From positions 310,001 through 374,000 of the forward strand of contig NZ_ATFK01000001.1 of assembly GCF_000413475.1 (NCBI RefSeq): DNA of 64,000 nucleotides. The letters run 5' to 3'. The stretch is from Streptococcus intermedius SK54 = ATCC 27335 (GTDB lineage: Bacteria; Bacillota; Bacilli; Lactobacillales; Streptococcaceae). Of the stretch, positions 48,164 through 58,929 are shown one piece after another (the first letter of the stretch is position 1; each line of letters begins with the position of its first letter). The translations under genes were made by a program, and so were the position numbers. Below the pieces are notes generated by a model that saw nothing but the letters and a program-made list of their open reading frames with translations, had not been told where the DNA came from and ran no database searches.

Positions 48164-48215
48164 AAGCTCTATAATATCCAAATGGAGTTACCCACTATAG
48201 AAATTATAGAGCCTT
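48164..48215. repeat. 52-base inverted repeat with 13-base ends
   Basis: Ends AAGCTCTATAAT (48164-48175) and ATTATAGAGCCTT (48203-48215) are reverse complements with one mismatch, around a 27-base loop containing ATGGAGTTACCCACTATAG. It lies between grpB-like and lysS genes. It may be a fragment of an insertion-sequence terminus (ISL3-like ends come to mind, unverified) or a terminator-like hairpin. Confidence 0.45.
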
Positions 48216-48227
48216 ATTATTGATAGC

Positions 48228-48255
48228 GAGTAGCTTGAAGACAGCTGCTCTTTTT
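48228..48255 (+). terminator. Terminator between grpB-like gene and lysS
   Basis: GAGTAGCT / AGCTGCTC stem with a seven-base loop followed by TTTTT on the plus strand. Confidence 0.6.
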
Positions 48256-48261
48256 GTTGGT

Positions 48262-49806
<1,545 letters not shown>

Positions 49807-49831
49807 CTATAAATAAAGAAAAACCGTGATT

Positions 49832-50473
49832 TTATACGCTCACAGTTTCAATTGTTTCTAAGTGGTCAAGATTGTTCCAATCAAGAAGTGTAAAATGTTC
49901 AAAATCTTGTGTTTCAAGAATAGTGACACTTCCATTGGCAAGGCCTCCCTGCTGACGCAGTTGAGCAAAGTCATACCCTAATAACAAGCGTAAAGAAGCC
50001 GTTAAATTAGCTCCATGACCAACAAAAAGAAGATTATCATAAGAATATCCATTTTGTGATTTGATGAAGTCTATTGTACGTCGTGTAGTATTATAGACCG
50101 ATTCTGCACCAAAAATAGAGTTGTTGAATTTTGCCAAATTATGACGAAAAGCTTGCATCTGATGAGGATAGATGGCGGTAATTGTAGAGATTTTCTGTCC
50201 TTCTAGAGAGCCAAGTTGCCATTCGCGTAGCTCTGTATGTGGTTCAACAACTGATGAATATTGATTTTCACTACAGATAATCTGTGCGGTTGCCATTGCG
50301 CGTGGTAAATCACTTGAAAAAACCTTATCAAATTTGATATGAGACATATGTTTTCCAAGCAAGTGTAGTTCTTTGATAGAAGTTTCAAGTAGTGGTGAGT
50401 CACCATTGGCTCCTTGAAATCGCCCTTCCAAATTCCATTGAGTTTTTCCGTGTCGAACGAAGTAGAGTTTCAT
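49832..50473 (-). CDS. Histidine phosphatase (phosphoglycerate mutase-like)
   Basis: A 213-residue member of the histidine phosphatase superfamily. Catalytic RHGKTQWN at residues 7-14 includes the phosphorylated His8; the second catalytic His is in LFVGHGANLTASLRLLLG near 152, and SSDLPRAMATAQ near 56 and LREWQLGSLEG near 85 complete the site. Broad-specificity phosphatases and cofactor-dependent mutases share this pattern; the 213-residue size favours a phosphatase. Last gene of a minus-strand run DUF368-ybaK-this gene, 24 bases after ybaK. Confidence 0.88.
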   Translation of the reverse strand: MKLYFVRHGKTQWNLEGRFQGANGDSPLLETSIKELHLLGKHMSHIKFDKVFSSDLPRAMATAQIICSENQYSSVVEPHTELREWQLGSLEGQKISTITAIYPHQMQAFRHNLAKFNNSIFGAESVYNTTRRTIDFIKSQNGYSYDNLLFVGHGANLTASLRLLLGYDFAQLRQQGGLANGSVTILETQDFEHFTLLDWNNLDHLETIETVSV

Positions 50474-50497
50474 GCAGTTTCCTTTCTGAATGGTATC

Positions 50498-50974
50498 TTA
50501 GTTTTCTTTTAAATCTGCAAAGTCTGCCTCAACAAAATCAGCTAAATCCTTTGCGCTAATTTCAATACTGTGTCCTAATTCTCCAGCTGATACGATAATA
50601 GTCTCACGTGTTAAAGCTGAATGATCAATATAAATTGGGAAATGGTGCTTTTGTCGAATGCCGACAGGATTATTTGCACCATGAATGTAACCAGTTGTTT
50701 TTTCCAAATCCTTCTGTGGGATCATACTTACTTTTTTGTTACCAGATAGTTTGGCTAGTTTCTTTTCTGAAAGATGTTCTGTAATGGGCAGGATGCCAAT
50801 GATAACACCTGTTTTATCACCTGTTAGGGCTAATGTCTTATAAATCTGTGAACGATCTATTTCTTCAGGTAATTCTCCTCCTAAAGCATTAATTTGAAGC
50901 CCTTTGTGGCTGATTTTAGCTTTCGTCAAGATTTGTTCGACCAAGGTTTTCTTGATTTTTGTTTTTTTAGCCAT
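50498..50974 (-). CDS. ybaK: Cys-tRNA(Pro)/Cys-tRNA(Cys) deacylase YbaK/EbsC
   Basis: A 158-residue protein of the YbaK/EbsC editing family, which hydrolyses mischarged Cys-tRNA-Pro. Signatures: KTLALTGDKTGVIIGILPITEHLSEKKLAKLSG (catalytic Lys region near 47-78), GYIHGANNPVGIRQKHHFPIYID near 91 and VSAGELGHSIEISAKDL near 130. Length is normal. The start overlaps the DUF368 stop by one base. Confidence 0.9.
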   Translation of the reverse strand: MAKKTKIKKTLVEQILTKAKISHKGLQINALGGELPEEIDRSQIYKTLALTGDKTGVIIGILPITEHLSEKKLAKLSGNKKVSMIPQKDLEKTTGYIHGANNPVGIRQKHHFPIYIDHSALTRETIIVSAGELGHSIEISAKDLADFVEADFADLKEN

Positions 50975-51816
50975 TATTTATACTTTTCCTCCAATTGGCT
51001 CATCCAAGCACCCAGCCAAGTTCCCAAACCAAAGAAGAAGGCAGCAGTAACTAAAGTGATGATGGAAGTATTAGCATAATGAATACTTTCACTGTTCCCA
51101 GGATTTGGTACCAAGATGAGAATGGTACTTGACAAGACAATACCGATGATAAAATGATAGACTCGAGAATGATAATTTTCTAAAGCATAATGCATAGATT
51201 TTGAAAAAATTACAAGTGCGAGAAGACCGCCAATTCCGATTGGTAAAAAAGTTCCTAAAATATCTAAAGATTTGAAACCGATTAGCATAGGAGAATACAG
51301 TCCCAAAATTAAAAGTAAATTTGAAGGACTCAAGCCTGGAACGAGAATTCCTAGTGCAATTAGCGCACCAGCTAAAATAAATGTCAAGAAATTTGCAGGT
51401 AAAGTTCCAACGAAACTATTGAGAAAATATAGGCAAATACCAGAAATGAGAAAGGTAGTAAGGAACCAAATAACATCGGTTCGATCACGATCAGATTCTC
51501 TGATAGATTCGTTTAATAAACTTGGAATTGTGCCAATAATTGCACCTGCAAATCCCCATAAAACAATGATTTTATAGTGTTCTAATAGATATTCAACTGG
51601 TAAGGAAAATAGTGCAATTCCTAACACCGTTCCAATACCAACAGGTAAAAAATAAAGCACATTATCCCGAAAATTTTCCCTTATATGCGCTAAAAAATAA
51701 ATCATCCGCTCGTAAATTCCCAAAATAGCAGCTAAAACTCCACCAGATACCCCGGGGAGAATAAATCCTAGCGCGATGATAATTCCCTTTAAAATTCTTA
51801 TCAACCAAGAAATCAT
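50974..51816 (-). CDS. DUF368 membrane protein
   Basis: A polytopic protein of 280 residues with about eight hydrophobic segments in two repeats. Two glycine/proline-rich family motifs are seen: GFILPGVSGGVLAAILGIYERMI near residue 16 and the second GILVPGLSPSNLLLILGLYSPML near 162, typical of DUF368, which is related to undecaprenyl-phosphate flippase (PopT) proteins. Role in this organism is inferred from family: recycling of undecaprenyl phosphate. First gene of the minus-strand run with ybaK and the phosphatase. Confidence 0.88.
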   Translation of the reverse strand: MISWLIRILKGIIIALGFILPGVSGGVLAAILGIYERMIYFLAHIRENFRDNVLYFLPVGIGTVLGIALFSLPVEYLLEHYKIIVLWGFAGAIIGTIPSLLNESIRESDRDRTDVIWFLTTFLISGICLYFLNSFVGTLPANFLTFILAGALIALGILVPGLSPSNLLLILGLYSPMLIGFKSLDILGTFLPIGIGGLLALVIFSKSMHYALENYHSRVYHFIIGIVLSSTILILVPNPGNSESIHYANTSIITLVTAAFFFGLGTWLGAWMSQLEEKYK

Positions 51817-51971
51817 CCATTACTCCCTAAACTTTTCTATGCTAGTTATTATATCATATTTAGAAATAAGAAAGTAGTGATAACTGGACAAGAAGAAGAG
51901 AAAAGATTTGTAAAATTTTTGCTTAAATTGCTTAAAATAGATAATTCTTCTTACTGTCTACATGCTTAATT

Positions 51972-54314
51972 TCACGAATTATGTTCTCGTTCATTTTGTC
52001 TGTGTGTCACAACAATAAAAGTAATTGTAAAGAGGAGCATTAGAATGAAATAGATTGGCAAACTGTTGCTGGTTAAGGTAGTAATTTCGATGTATTTTTG
52101 CAGGATAATGGCTGTTCCGAAGAAGCCAATGAGTGACCAGAGAATAAGTAAGATTCGCCAGATATTAAGTGGCAGACAGGCACGGACAACGGAGAGAAAG
52201 CCAATAGAGCCTAATAAATAATAAAGTAGAGTTGATATTTCTACTTGTGACCAACCATGTAATCCGCCAAAAATATTGACAAATAAAACGCTAAAGACAA
52301 CCATTAGTCCGCTTGGTAGAGCTTTAAAAATGGCTTTTTTGAGAAAGTCGGGTTCGACTGGTTTGATATTGCGCTCAAAGGTGAGGACAAATGGTGGTAA
52401 ACCTTCTACAAATTGGTCAATCAAGGTAATTTGAACCGGGATAAATGGAAAGATTAGAAGCCACTCAGCTCGTCCCAGTAAGATACTGGAAATACAAATA
52501 ATCGTTAAAATAAATGAATAAGTTGTTTTAATGAGGAAAATTGGTGCAATGCGGGCAATGTTATTGACCACCCGCCGCCCTTCAAAGAGGATTTCAGGGA
52601 CATCGTTAAAATCAGAATTCAGCAAGACGAGATTGGCAACTTGTCGTGTTGCCGGATCACCTTCAGACATAGCAATGGAGCAGTCTGCTTCCCGCAAGGC
52701 TAGAATATCATTGACTCCGTCACCAGTCATAGCTGTGGTGTATCCTGTTTTTTTCAAAGTTTGAATAATGAGCTTCTTTTGATGAGGAGAAACACGACCA
52801 AAAATAGCCGTTTTTTCTGTCAGATCAATCAATTCTTGGTCTGATATTTTTGAACAATCAACATAACTTTGGTAATTTTCAAAGCCTGCTTTTGCAGCAA
52901 TATTGGATACAGTAATTGGATTATCACCTGAGATGATTTTTAAACCAACTTTTTGCGAGCGTAAGTATTCTAAAGTGTCAGCTACTCCTTCACGAATTGG
53001 ATCTGTAATTTCTAAAATAGCAATAGGTTGAATGGCGCTTGGTAAGTGGATGTGTTTGTGGTCAATATGTTCAGAACTAATGGCTAAAGCAAGTACGCGT
53101 GAACCTCGCATTTGGGCTTCCTGTGCTTGCCTGATTTCTTCCTGAAAGAGTATTTCAGGTGCGCCAAGAAAGACAGTCCCTAAGTTCGACATTTCCATGG
53201 CCCCCCATTTACGATCACTAGAAAATGGGATAATGTTGCTAGTTTGGTAATTTGACGATTTTGTAAATTGTTTGCGGATAGCTTGTGCAGTAGGATTATT
53301 GTCGTCACTTGCCGCAATATAAGCACTAAGAATATCAGCAATTGCTTGTTCTGAAAAATCTTGTGTGAGCGGGGTGACTCTTTCAACATGCATTTTACCT
53401 TGGGTAATCGTACCTGTTTTATCGAGACAGAGCATATCAACACGAGCAAGTGTCTCGACTGAGTACATTTCCTGTACAAGGACTTTTCGTAAACCCAGCT
53501 TGATGACAGCTGTTAAAAGAGAAGTAATCGTTAAAAGAGCAATTCCTTTTGGTAGCATTCCTAGAAGAGCCGTTGAGGTATTGACAACTGAGTCTTTGAC
53601 AGGTAAATGTTTTACCAAGAGAGCTTCTAGAAAGAGCGCAATTCCGAAAGGGATAATGATTTTTCCTGTAAAACCTGCAATTTTGTCCATGGATTTCATG
53701 ATACGAGAATTGATTGGTTTGACAGTCTTAGCCTCTAGCATCAGTTTAGAAGCATAGTTATCAGATCCAACATGGGTGATTTCAGCTACTACATGACCAC
53801 TGACAAGAAAGCTTCCTGAGAGAAGCTGATCTCCAATTTCCTTTTGTACAAGGTCACTTTCTCCTGTTAACATAGCTTCGTTGACTTCTGCAAAACCATC
53901 TAAAACAGTTGCGTCACTTGGAATTTGTTCCCCTGCAGTTAAGCGAATGACATCATTTAGAACCAAATTTTCTGGATCAATAGGGGTGGTTTGCCCATCA
54001 CGGATAACGTTAATTTTTTCTTTATTTAGGAGATTGAGCTTATCGACCATGTGCTTAGCGCGCAATTCGGTGACAATTCCAGAAAAAGCATTAAAGCAGA
54101 TAACAGCGAAGAAAACTAAGTTGCTCCATGCTTGAACAGAAACGAGAGCGACAGCGATTGCAAAATTTAACGCATTAAATAGCGTAAAAACATTACGCTT
54201 GATGATTAGCCAAGTGCTGATACTTGTATTGACTGTAAAATCATTAGTGAGTCCTTGTGTAATTTTTTCTTGGACTTGCTGGTGGGTTAATCCCGTAAAT
54301 TCTTTCGTGTTCAT
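51972..54314 (-). CDS. Cation-translocating P-type ATPase (Exp7-like)
   Basis: P-type ATPase of 780 residues with no N-terminal metal-binding domain. The phosphorylation motif CLDKTGTITQGKM is near residue 290, TGES in MLTGESDLVQKE near 150, KGIALLT in the M4 region, the P-domain TGDGVNDILALREADCSIAMSEG near 520, and about eight to ten membrane segments. It belongs to the subgroup typified by pneumococcal Exp7 and mycobacterial CtpE. The transported ion is not certain (Ca2+ is suggested for CtpE). Start at MNTKEFTG; an ATG four codons upstream is possible as neither has a strong ribosome site. Divergent from the acyltransferase gene. Confidence 0.9.
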   Translation of the reverse strand: MNTKEFTGLTHQQVQEKITQGLTNDFTVNTSISTWLIIKRNVFTLFNALNFAIAVALVSVQAWSNLVFFAVICFNAFSGIVTELRAKHMVDKLNLLNKEKINVIRDGQTTPIDPENLVLNDVIRLTAGEQIPSDATVLDGFAEVNEAMLTGESDLVQKEIGDQLLSGSFLVSGHVVAEITHVGSDNYASKLMLEAKTVKPINSRIMKSMDKIAGFTGKIIIPFGIALFLEALLVKHLPVKDSVVNTSTALLGMLPKGIALLTITSLLTAVIKLGLRKVLVQEMYSVETLARVDMLCLDKTGTITQGKMHVERVTPLTQDFSEQAIADILSAYIAASDDNNPTAQAIRKQFTKSSNYQTSNIIPFSSDRKWGAMEMSNLGTVFLGAPEILFQEEIRQAQEAQMRGSRVLALAISSEHIDHKHIHLPSAIQPIAILEITDPIREGVADTLEYLRSQKVGLKIISGDNPITVSNIAAKAGFENYQSYVDCSKISDQELIDLTEKTAIFGRVSPHQKKLIIQTLKKTGYTTAMTGDGVNDILALREADCSIAMSEGDPATRQVANLVLLNSDFNDVPEILFEGRRVVNNIARIAPIFLIKTTYSFILTIICISSILLGRAEWLLIFPFIPVQITLIDQFVEGLPPFVLTFERNIKPVEPDFLKKAIFKALPSGLMVVFSVLFVNIFGGLHGWSQVEISTLLYYLLGSIGFLSVVRACLPLNIWRILLILWSLIGFFGTAIILQKYIEITTLTSNSLPIYFILMLLFTITFIVVTHRQNEREHNS

Positions 54315-54444
54315 GAGGATAATCATACCATTTTTTTAGTAAAATTTCTAATAGAATCTATTCCGACGTGACAGTTTTATGTTGAAAAAGTTTGCGAGCA
54401 GGCATTTGATAAGGTATAATGGAAGAAATAAGAAGGGAGAGCCG

Positions 54445-55185
54445 ATGTTTTATAGATATTTGAGAAGATTGGTGATGTTGATTTTATGGGCTTTAAATGG
54501 CAATGTACACTACCACCATTTGGAGAATATTCCAGATCAAGAGGAAAATTATATCTTAGTTGCTCCGCACCGTACATGGTGGGATCCAGTCTATATGGCT
54601 TTCGCTACAAGACCCAAGCAATTTATTTTTATGGCAAAAAAAGAATTATTCACGAATCGCGTTTTTGGTTGGTGGATTCGGATGTGTGGTGCTTTTCCGA
54701 TTGACCGTGAAAATCCTGGAGCATCCGCTATCAAATACCCTGTAAAAATGCTGAAATCAAGCAATCGCTCGTTGATTATGTTTCCAAGTGGAAGTCGGCA
54801 TTCGACAGATGTTAAGGGCGGTGTAGCCCTGATTGCGAAAATGGCAAAGGTACGGATTCTTCCAGTCGTTTATGTTGGTCCAATGCATTTGAAAGGATTG
54901 GCAAAAGGTGAACGTGTAGACATGGATTTTGGACATCCGATTGATATTTCAGACATCAAAAAGATGAATGATGAAGGCGTGGAAGAAGTAGCACGTCGCA
55001 TTCAGACAGCATTTGATCGTTTAGATGCAGAAGTAGCAGCTCTTGAAGTGAAAAAAAGTCCGAATATATTATTGCTGTTGCCACGTTTGATTGCCCTCTT
55101 ACTATCCCTTGTTGTTGGCTTGTTGACATTTGTTTTTAGTTTTATCGCAAGCTTTGTTTGGGATCCTGAAAAGCATAGAAAATAA
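54445..55185 (+). CDS. plsC: 1-acyl-sn-glycerol-3-phosphate acyltransferase-like (PlsC)
   Basis: A 246-residue acyltransferase. The HX4D motif is APHRTWWDPVYMAF near residue 40, followed by the acceptor site IDRENPGASAIKYP near 85 and the third motif FPSGSRHSTDVKGGVALIAKMA near 112 (canonical FPEGTRS reads FPSGSRH, so the conserved Glu is Ser). It acylates lysophosphatidate to phosphatidate at the membrane. Two hydrophobic stretches lie at each end. Start ATG 54445 follows GAAGGGAG; the longer frame upstream crosses the divergent promoter. The changed motif leaves activity a little uncertain. Confidence 0.85.
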   Translation: MFYRYLRRLVMLILWALNGNVHYHHLENIPDQEENYILVAPHRTWWDPVYMAFATRPKQFIFMAKKELFTNRVFGWWIRMCGAFPIDRENPGASAIKYPVKMLKSSNRSLIMFPSGSRHSTDVKGGVALIAKMAKVRILPVVYVGPMHLKGLAKGERVDMDFGHPIDISDIKKMNDEGVEEVARRIQTAFDRLDAEVAALEVKKSPNILLLLPRLIALLLSLVVGLLTFVFSFIASFVWDPEKHRK

Positions 55186-55318
55186 AATCTCTTATGGAGG
55201 ATGATAACTATACACCTATCTGGATAGCAGCAATCGTACAGAATGAAATGTAATTTGTATATCTGTTGGCAAAGTAAGTTTATCAAACATCTGATCTATG
55301 TTTCTAAAAGGAGCCTCT

Positions 55319-55960
55319 ATGAAAATAGCAGTTTTGTTGTATCCAGCGTGCTCATTGCAGGAAATCACAACTTTGACATCAACGCTTTGTCTTTCTTTTG
55401 GGCAGTCTTTGGACTATCTTGCTTCAGAAAAGAAAATTTATACAAGTGAAGAAGGATTACAAGTTATTCCGGATTTTACTTTTAAAGAAGTTCAAGGTGT
55501 AGTGTATGATTGTATCATATTGCCAGGTACACAGGAGCCTTTTGTTAGTCTTTATGATTCTAGACTCATCTCTTTTTTGAAAAATGTAGATATCAAGCGA
55601 ACAATAGTAGCTGCTATTTCTTCGTCACCTATGTTTTTGGGAAAAGCTGGTTTATTGAGAAATCGATATTATACAGGCGGTTTATATATGGAGTTGGTAG
55701 ACTATTTTTCTTTTTTGGAAAAAGAAAATATGCTCCATCAGCCAGTTGTAAAAGATAAGAATGTTATCACAGCTATTGGATTTGCCTATACAACATTTTC
55801 TCAGACTGTTTTGGATACTTTGGGATTAGAATTACCGAGCGATTTCTTTTTGAGAAAAAATTTCTACAGCCCAGAGGAGTTAACTTATCATTTAGAAGTA
55901 AGTGATTACCAAAAAATACTGCAAAAAATCTCACAATATGAACAATGTACCCAGGAATGA
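55319..55960 (+). CDS. DJ-1/PfpI-like protein lacking the nucleophilic cysteine
   Basis: A 213-residue member of the DJ-1/PfpI group: MKIAVLLYPACSLQEIT start, DCIILPGTQEPFVSLYDSRLI near 62-85 and AAISSSPMFLGKAGLLRNRYYTGG near 100 (landmarks). At the elbow where family members have Cys (usually A-I-C-A-x-P), this protein has ISSSP, so the nucleophile is replaced by serine. Chaperone or glyoxalase-type activity is thus doubtful. AAAGGAG precedes the ATG. Stop codon lies in the loop of the terminator. Confidence 0.75.
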   Translation: MKIAVLLYPACSLQEITTLTSTLCLSFGQSLDYLASEKKIYTSEEGLQVIPDFTFKEVQGVVYDCIILPGTQEPFVSLYDSRLISFLKNVDIKRTIVAAISSSPMFLGKAGLLRNRYYTGGLYMELVDYFSFLEKENMLHQPVVKDKNVITAIGFAYTTFSQTVLDTLGLELPSDFFLRKNFYSPEELTYHLEVSDYQKILQKISQYEQCTQE

Positions 55961-55976
55961 TTTCCTGGGTATTTAT
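55948..55976 (+). terminator. Terminator overlapping the DJ-1-like gene end
   Basis: Ten-base perfect stem TACCCAGGAA / TTCCTGGGTA (55948-55957, 55962-55971), with the TGA stop in the loop, then TTTATT. Confidence 0.8.
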
Positions 55977-56021
55977 TGTAAATGTTAGGACAAAAAGAAT
56001 AATTAATACATAAATTATACA

Positions 56022-56059
56022 TGAAAGCGCTTGCTAAAATAGATTTAAAATAGTATACT
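56022..56059 (+). promoter_or_regulatory. C69 dipeptidase promoter with cre overlapping -35
   Basis: -35 TTGCTA (56031-56036), 17-base spacer, -10 TATACT (56054-56059). TGAAAGCGCTTGCT at 56022-56035 matches the cre consensus except the last base and covers the -35, so CcpA binding should repress by competition. Confidence 0.7.
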
Positions 56060-56160
56060 AAATTTAAGGTATACGGTTTTAAAAAGGTGATAAGAGTGTG
56101 TATCGCTCTTATTTATAAAAAGTTGATGTATTCAACATGCAATGATAAAAGGAGAAATAT

Positions 56161-58167
56161 ATGAAAAAATTTATTTTTCGTTTAACAATTTTGTTATCTG
56201 CTCTCTTTCTCTTTCCTTTCCAAGTAGTTGAAGCTTGTACAGGTTTTATTGTTGGGAAGAACTTGACAGCAGATGGTTCGACTTTGTATGGTCGTACAGA
56301 GGATTTGGAGCCTCATCATAATAAAGTTTATAAAGTCCATCCAGCTAAGGACAATAAAGCAGGTGCAAAGCTGATTGATGAAGCCAATGGTTTTGAATGG
56401 CAGTTACCTGCTCGGAGTTATAAATACACTTCGGTTTCAGACGTCACGCCAAAAGAAGGTATTTTTGACGAAGTAGGCTTCAATGAACATGGAGTATCTA
56501 TATCAGCCACTGTTTCTGCAAAAGCAAATAAAGCTATTCAAAAAGTTGATCCTTATGTAAAAAAAGGTTTAGCAGAATCTATTATGACTACAGTCGTTTT
56601 ACCACATGTCAAAACGGCTCGTGAAGGTGTGGAACTCATCGCGGAGATTGTCAAAAAGCAAGGTGCTGCTGAAGGTAATATTGTGACAATTGCGGATAAG
56701 ACGGGTGTTTGGTACATGGAAATCCTCTCTGGCCACCAATATGTTGCCATTAAGTATCCCGATGATAAATATAGTGTTTTCCCTAATACTTTCTTCTTAG
56801 GAAGTGTTGATTTTAATGACAAGAAAAATGTCATTGCTTCAGAAAATGTAGAAAAAGTAGCACGTGATGCTCATTCTTATAAAGAAATCAATGGCAAGTT
56901 TCATATCTCCCAATCTTATAATCCACCAATGTCAGAGGCAGATCGTTCGCGTGCTTGGGCAGGTATTAAGGCTTTAAATCCAGATGCACCGATCAATTAT
57001 GATGATAAATATTTTGATTTGTTGCAATCTAGTAATAAAAAAATTAGCGTTGCAGATGTGATGCGGATGCAGCGGAATCGTTTTGAAGGAACACAATTCA
57101 AACCACTAGACCAAATGGAATTAGATGGTAAAGGGATTCCTCAACGTGGAAAAGTAGATCCAGTCTATAAATATCCGCTTGGCAATCCAAACGTAATGGA
57201 AGCACACATTTTCCAATTGAAAGATAATATCCCTGCCAGCATGGGTGGTGGTACGATGTGGCTTTCCGTTGGAAGTCCTCGTTTCGCTCCATACCTACCA
57301 TATTATGGAAATATTACCAATACGTATTCAGCTTACCAAGTTGATACAACGAAGTACGATAAAAATTCGTGGTATTGGGTTGCATCTCACATTTACGATA
57401 TGGCGGCCAAACACCAAAAATTATTTGGCAATAGTGTACAGGAAAAATGGAAAGCTTTAGAAGCACAATGGATTGAAGAACAAGCTAAGGCTGATGAACA
57501 ATATGCGGCTGCAGGTGGGGCTTCGCCAGAGGAAGTGACTACAGCTAGTATGGCACGTGCGGAGAAAGTCTTTAAAGAAATGAAAGCTCTAGAAGCTGAA
57601 ATGGAAGAAAAAATCAAAAATGAGCAAACACCACCAAGCTCTAGTTCAGGACCATCTTCAAGTTCTCCGGATTCTGAAAAACCAAAACCAAGCGAAACTT
57701 CTGACACCTTAATGGATACCGCTACAGGTGTTCGCTTACAAAATGCAGATTTAGTGAAGGCTAAGCTAAAATTAGCAGTTAAAAAGACGATTGAAGAAAA
57801 TGCAGATAGCTATGATATTACCTTAACTAATCCGAAAGGTAAAGTGGTATCACAAGTCAGCTCAACAGTAGTGACAGTACCAGTAAAGAAAGGCGCTACT
57901 GTGGAATCTGTTTATGCTATGAAAGACGGCAAACAAGAAGAAAAGTTTGATTTTGTTCTTAACAACGATCAAACGATTAGTTTTAAAACAACACACTTTT
58001 CTATCTACAAGATTCATTATAAAGTTGTAAAAGAAGCACCAAAACAAAATAAACATGGATTCCTTCCATCAACTGGTGAAAAGGTAACATTTCTTGGATT
58101 GGTAGGAGTCGTTATTTTAGGAATTGTTATCTTCATTCTAGCAAAACGATCAAAAAAGAATAAATAG
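56161..58167 (+). CDS. Wall-anchored C69-family dipeptidase
   Basis: Secreted 668-residue protein. Signal peptide of 25 residues ends QVVEA, exposing Cys26 in EACTGFIVGKN, the N-terminal nucleophile of Ntn-hydrolase peptidases of family C69 (PepD type). Further family signatures are GSTLYGRTEDLEPHH near 41-55, FDEVGFNEHGVSISATVSA near 100 and the penicillin-V-acylase-like strand order. A Ser/Pro-rich linker near 485-515, a wall-proximal module (about 535-625), then LPSTG, a hydrophobic helix and KRSKKNK tail anchor it to the wall. It would release dipeptides for uptake. AAAGGAG precedes the ATG. cre-like site upstream. Confidence 0.9.
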   Translation: MKKFIFRLTILLSALFLFPFQVVEACTGFIVGKNLTADGSTLYGRTEDLEPHHNKVYKVHPAKDNKAGAKLIDEANGFEWQLPARSYKYTSVSDVTPKEGIFDEVGFNEHGVSISATVSAKANKAIQKVDPYVKKGLAESIMTTVVLPHVKTAREGVELIAEIVKKQGAAEGNIVTIADKTGVWYMEILSGHQYVAIKYPDDKYSVFPNTFFLGSVDFNDKKNVIASENVEKVARDAHSYKEINGKFHISQSYNPPMSEADRSRAWAGIKALNPDAPINYDDKYFDLLQSSNKKISVADVMRMQRNRFEGTQFKPLDQMELDGKGIPQRGKVDPVYKYPLGNPNVMEAHIFQLKDNIPASMGGGTMWLSVGSPRFAPYLPYYGNITNTYSAYQVDTTKYDKNSWYWVASHIYDMAAKHQKLFGNSVQEKWKALEAQWIEEQAKADEQYAAAGGASPEEVTTASMARAEKVFKEMKALEAEMEEKIKNEQTPPSSSSGPSSSSPDSEKPKPSETSDTLMDTATGVRLQNADLVKAKLKLAVKKTIEENADSYDITLTNPKGKVVSQVSSTVVTVPVKKGATVESVYAMKDGKQEEKFDFVLNNDQTISFKTTHFSIYKIHYKVVKEAPKQNKHGFLPSTGEKVTFLGLVGVVILGIVIFILAKRSKKNK

Positions 58168-58202
58168 TTGAATAGATTAGCGATAGCCTAATAAAACTAA
58201 TA

Positions 58203-58245
58203 ACCCCCAAAGTTGGACAAGAAATGTTCTCTTTGGGGGTTTTAT
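58203..58245 (+). terminator. Terminator after the C69 gene
   Basis: Ten-base stem ACCCCCAAAG / CTTTGGGGGT with an 18-base loop and TTTTAT tail. Confidence 0.88.
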
Positions 58246-58352
58246 ATGTAATAGATAGTTGCATAAATTGACAGTAATCATACTAAAATTGACGACCATA
58301 CTTATCAAAATGACGTAATTGAGTCACAATACAAATGAAAGGAGAAGAGTGT

Positions 58353-58430
58353 ATGAAGCTAGAAAATCGATTAAAAGAGCTTCGAGCGCGAGAGCTGAAA
58401 AATTCAGAAACAATTGGAATCACAAACTAA
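58353..58430 (+). pseudogene. Fragment of a Cro/C1-type HTH regulator gene
   Basis: After a good AAAGGAG site, ATG 58353 opens a 25-codon frame beginning MKLENRLKELRAR, the usual start of small Cro/C1 (XRE) regulators, but it loses homology after about 13 residues and stops at TAA 58428. The rest of the domain is not found intact in the following bases. Confidence 0.55.
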
Positions 58431-58639
58431 AAATGAGTAACTTTATCAGAAGAGGTTTAAAACTCTGGAGCATAGTACAATTTCGCTAGATGTGATGACA
58501 ATTTAAAAATTTTTTGGTATACTAACATCATTTAGGTTAACCATTACTAGAAATAGTCTTTCAATTTAAGGTAGCTTATTTCTTTATGTAACACTTGCTT
58601 TATCTTGTATGGGCAATCTTATTTCCAAATGACTAAAGC

Positions 58640-58834
58640 AGATTTGCCATTTTAAATTGCCAATTGTTACATTTCCTGAAGATGTGTTAGCCTTGATGAA
58701 GATTGATGATGAAGCGGAATGGGAAGCGTATTATGAGCAAAGCTTTTCAGCTAAATCAATTTGTTTTACCAGCGTTCTATGTCATCTTGTTGTCCATTTC
58801 ACTTCTATTACGTGAAATTCAATACTTTAATTAA
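58640..58834 (+). pseudogene. Decayed coding fragments before the CPBP gene
   Basis: Frame-disrupted pieces of likely former genes: a coding-like stretch reading PIVTFPEDVLALMKIDDEAE in one frame (about 58657-58740), and an overlapping 33-codon frame 58733-58834 encoding a hydrophobic peptide (MSKAFQLNQFV..., with one membrane helix). No intact gene of more than about 40 codons exists between 58246 and 58926. Together with the HTH fragment, this looks like a degraded regulator-membrane-protein pair that adjoined the CPBP protease. Confidence 0.4.
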
Positions 58835-58929
58835 TAATTGTGGTATTCTTCACCTTTACATCAATATGATGAATATCTCTATGGTGAAGAGTTCTTTCAA
58901 ATAAATAGCCATTCTAAGGAGAATCATTG

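Noticed and set aside
53365..53757. 130-codon plus-strand frame inside the P-type ATPase gene
   Set aside because: Antisense to essential ATPase motifs; Ser/Arg-rich translation typical of a shadow frame.
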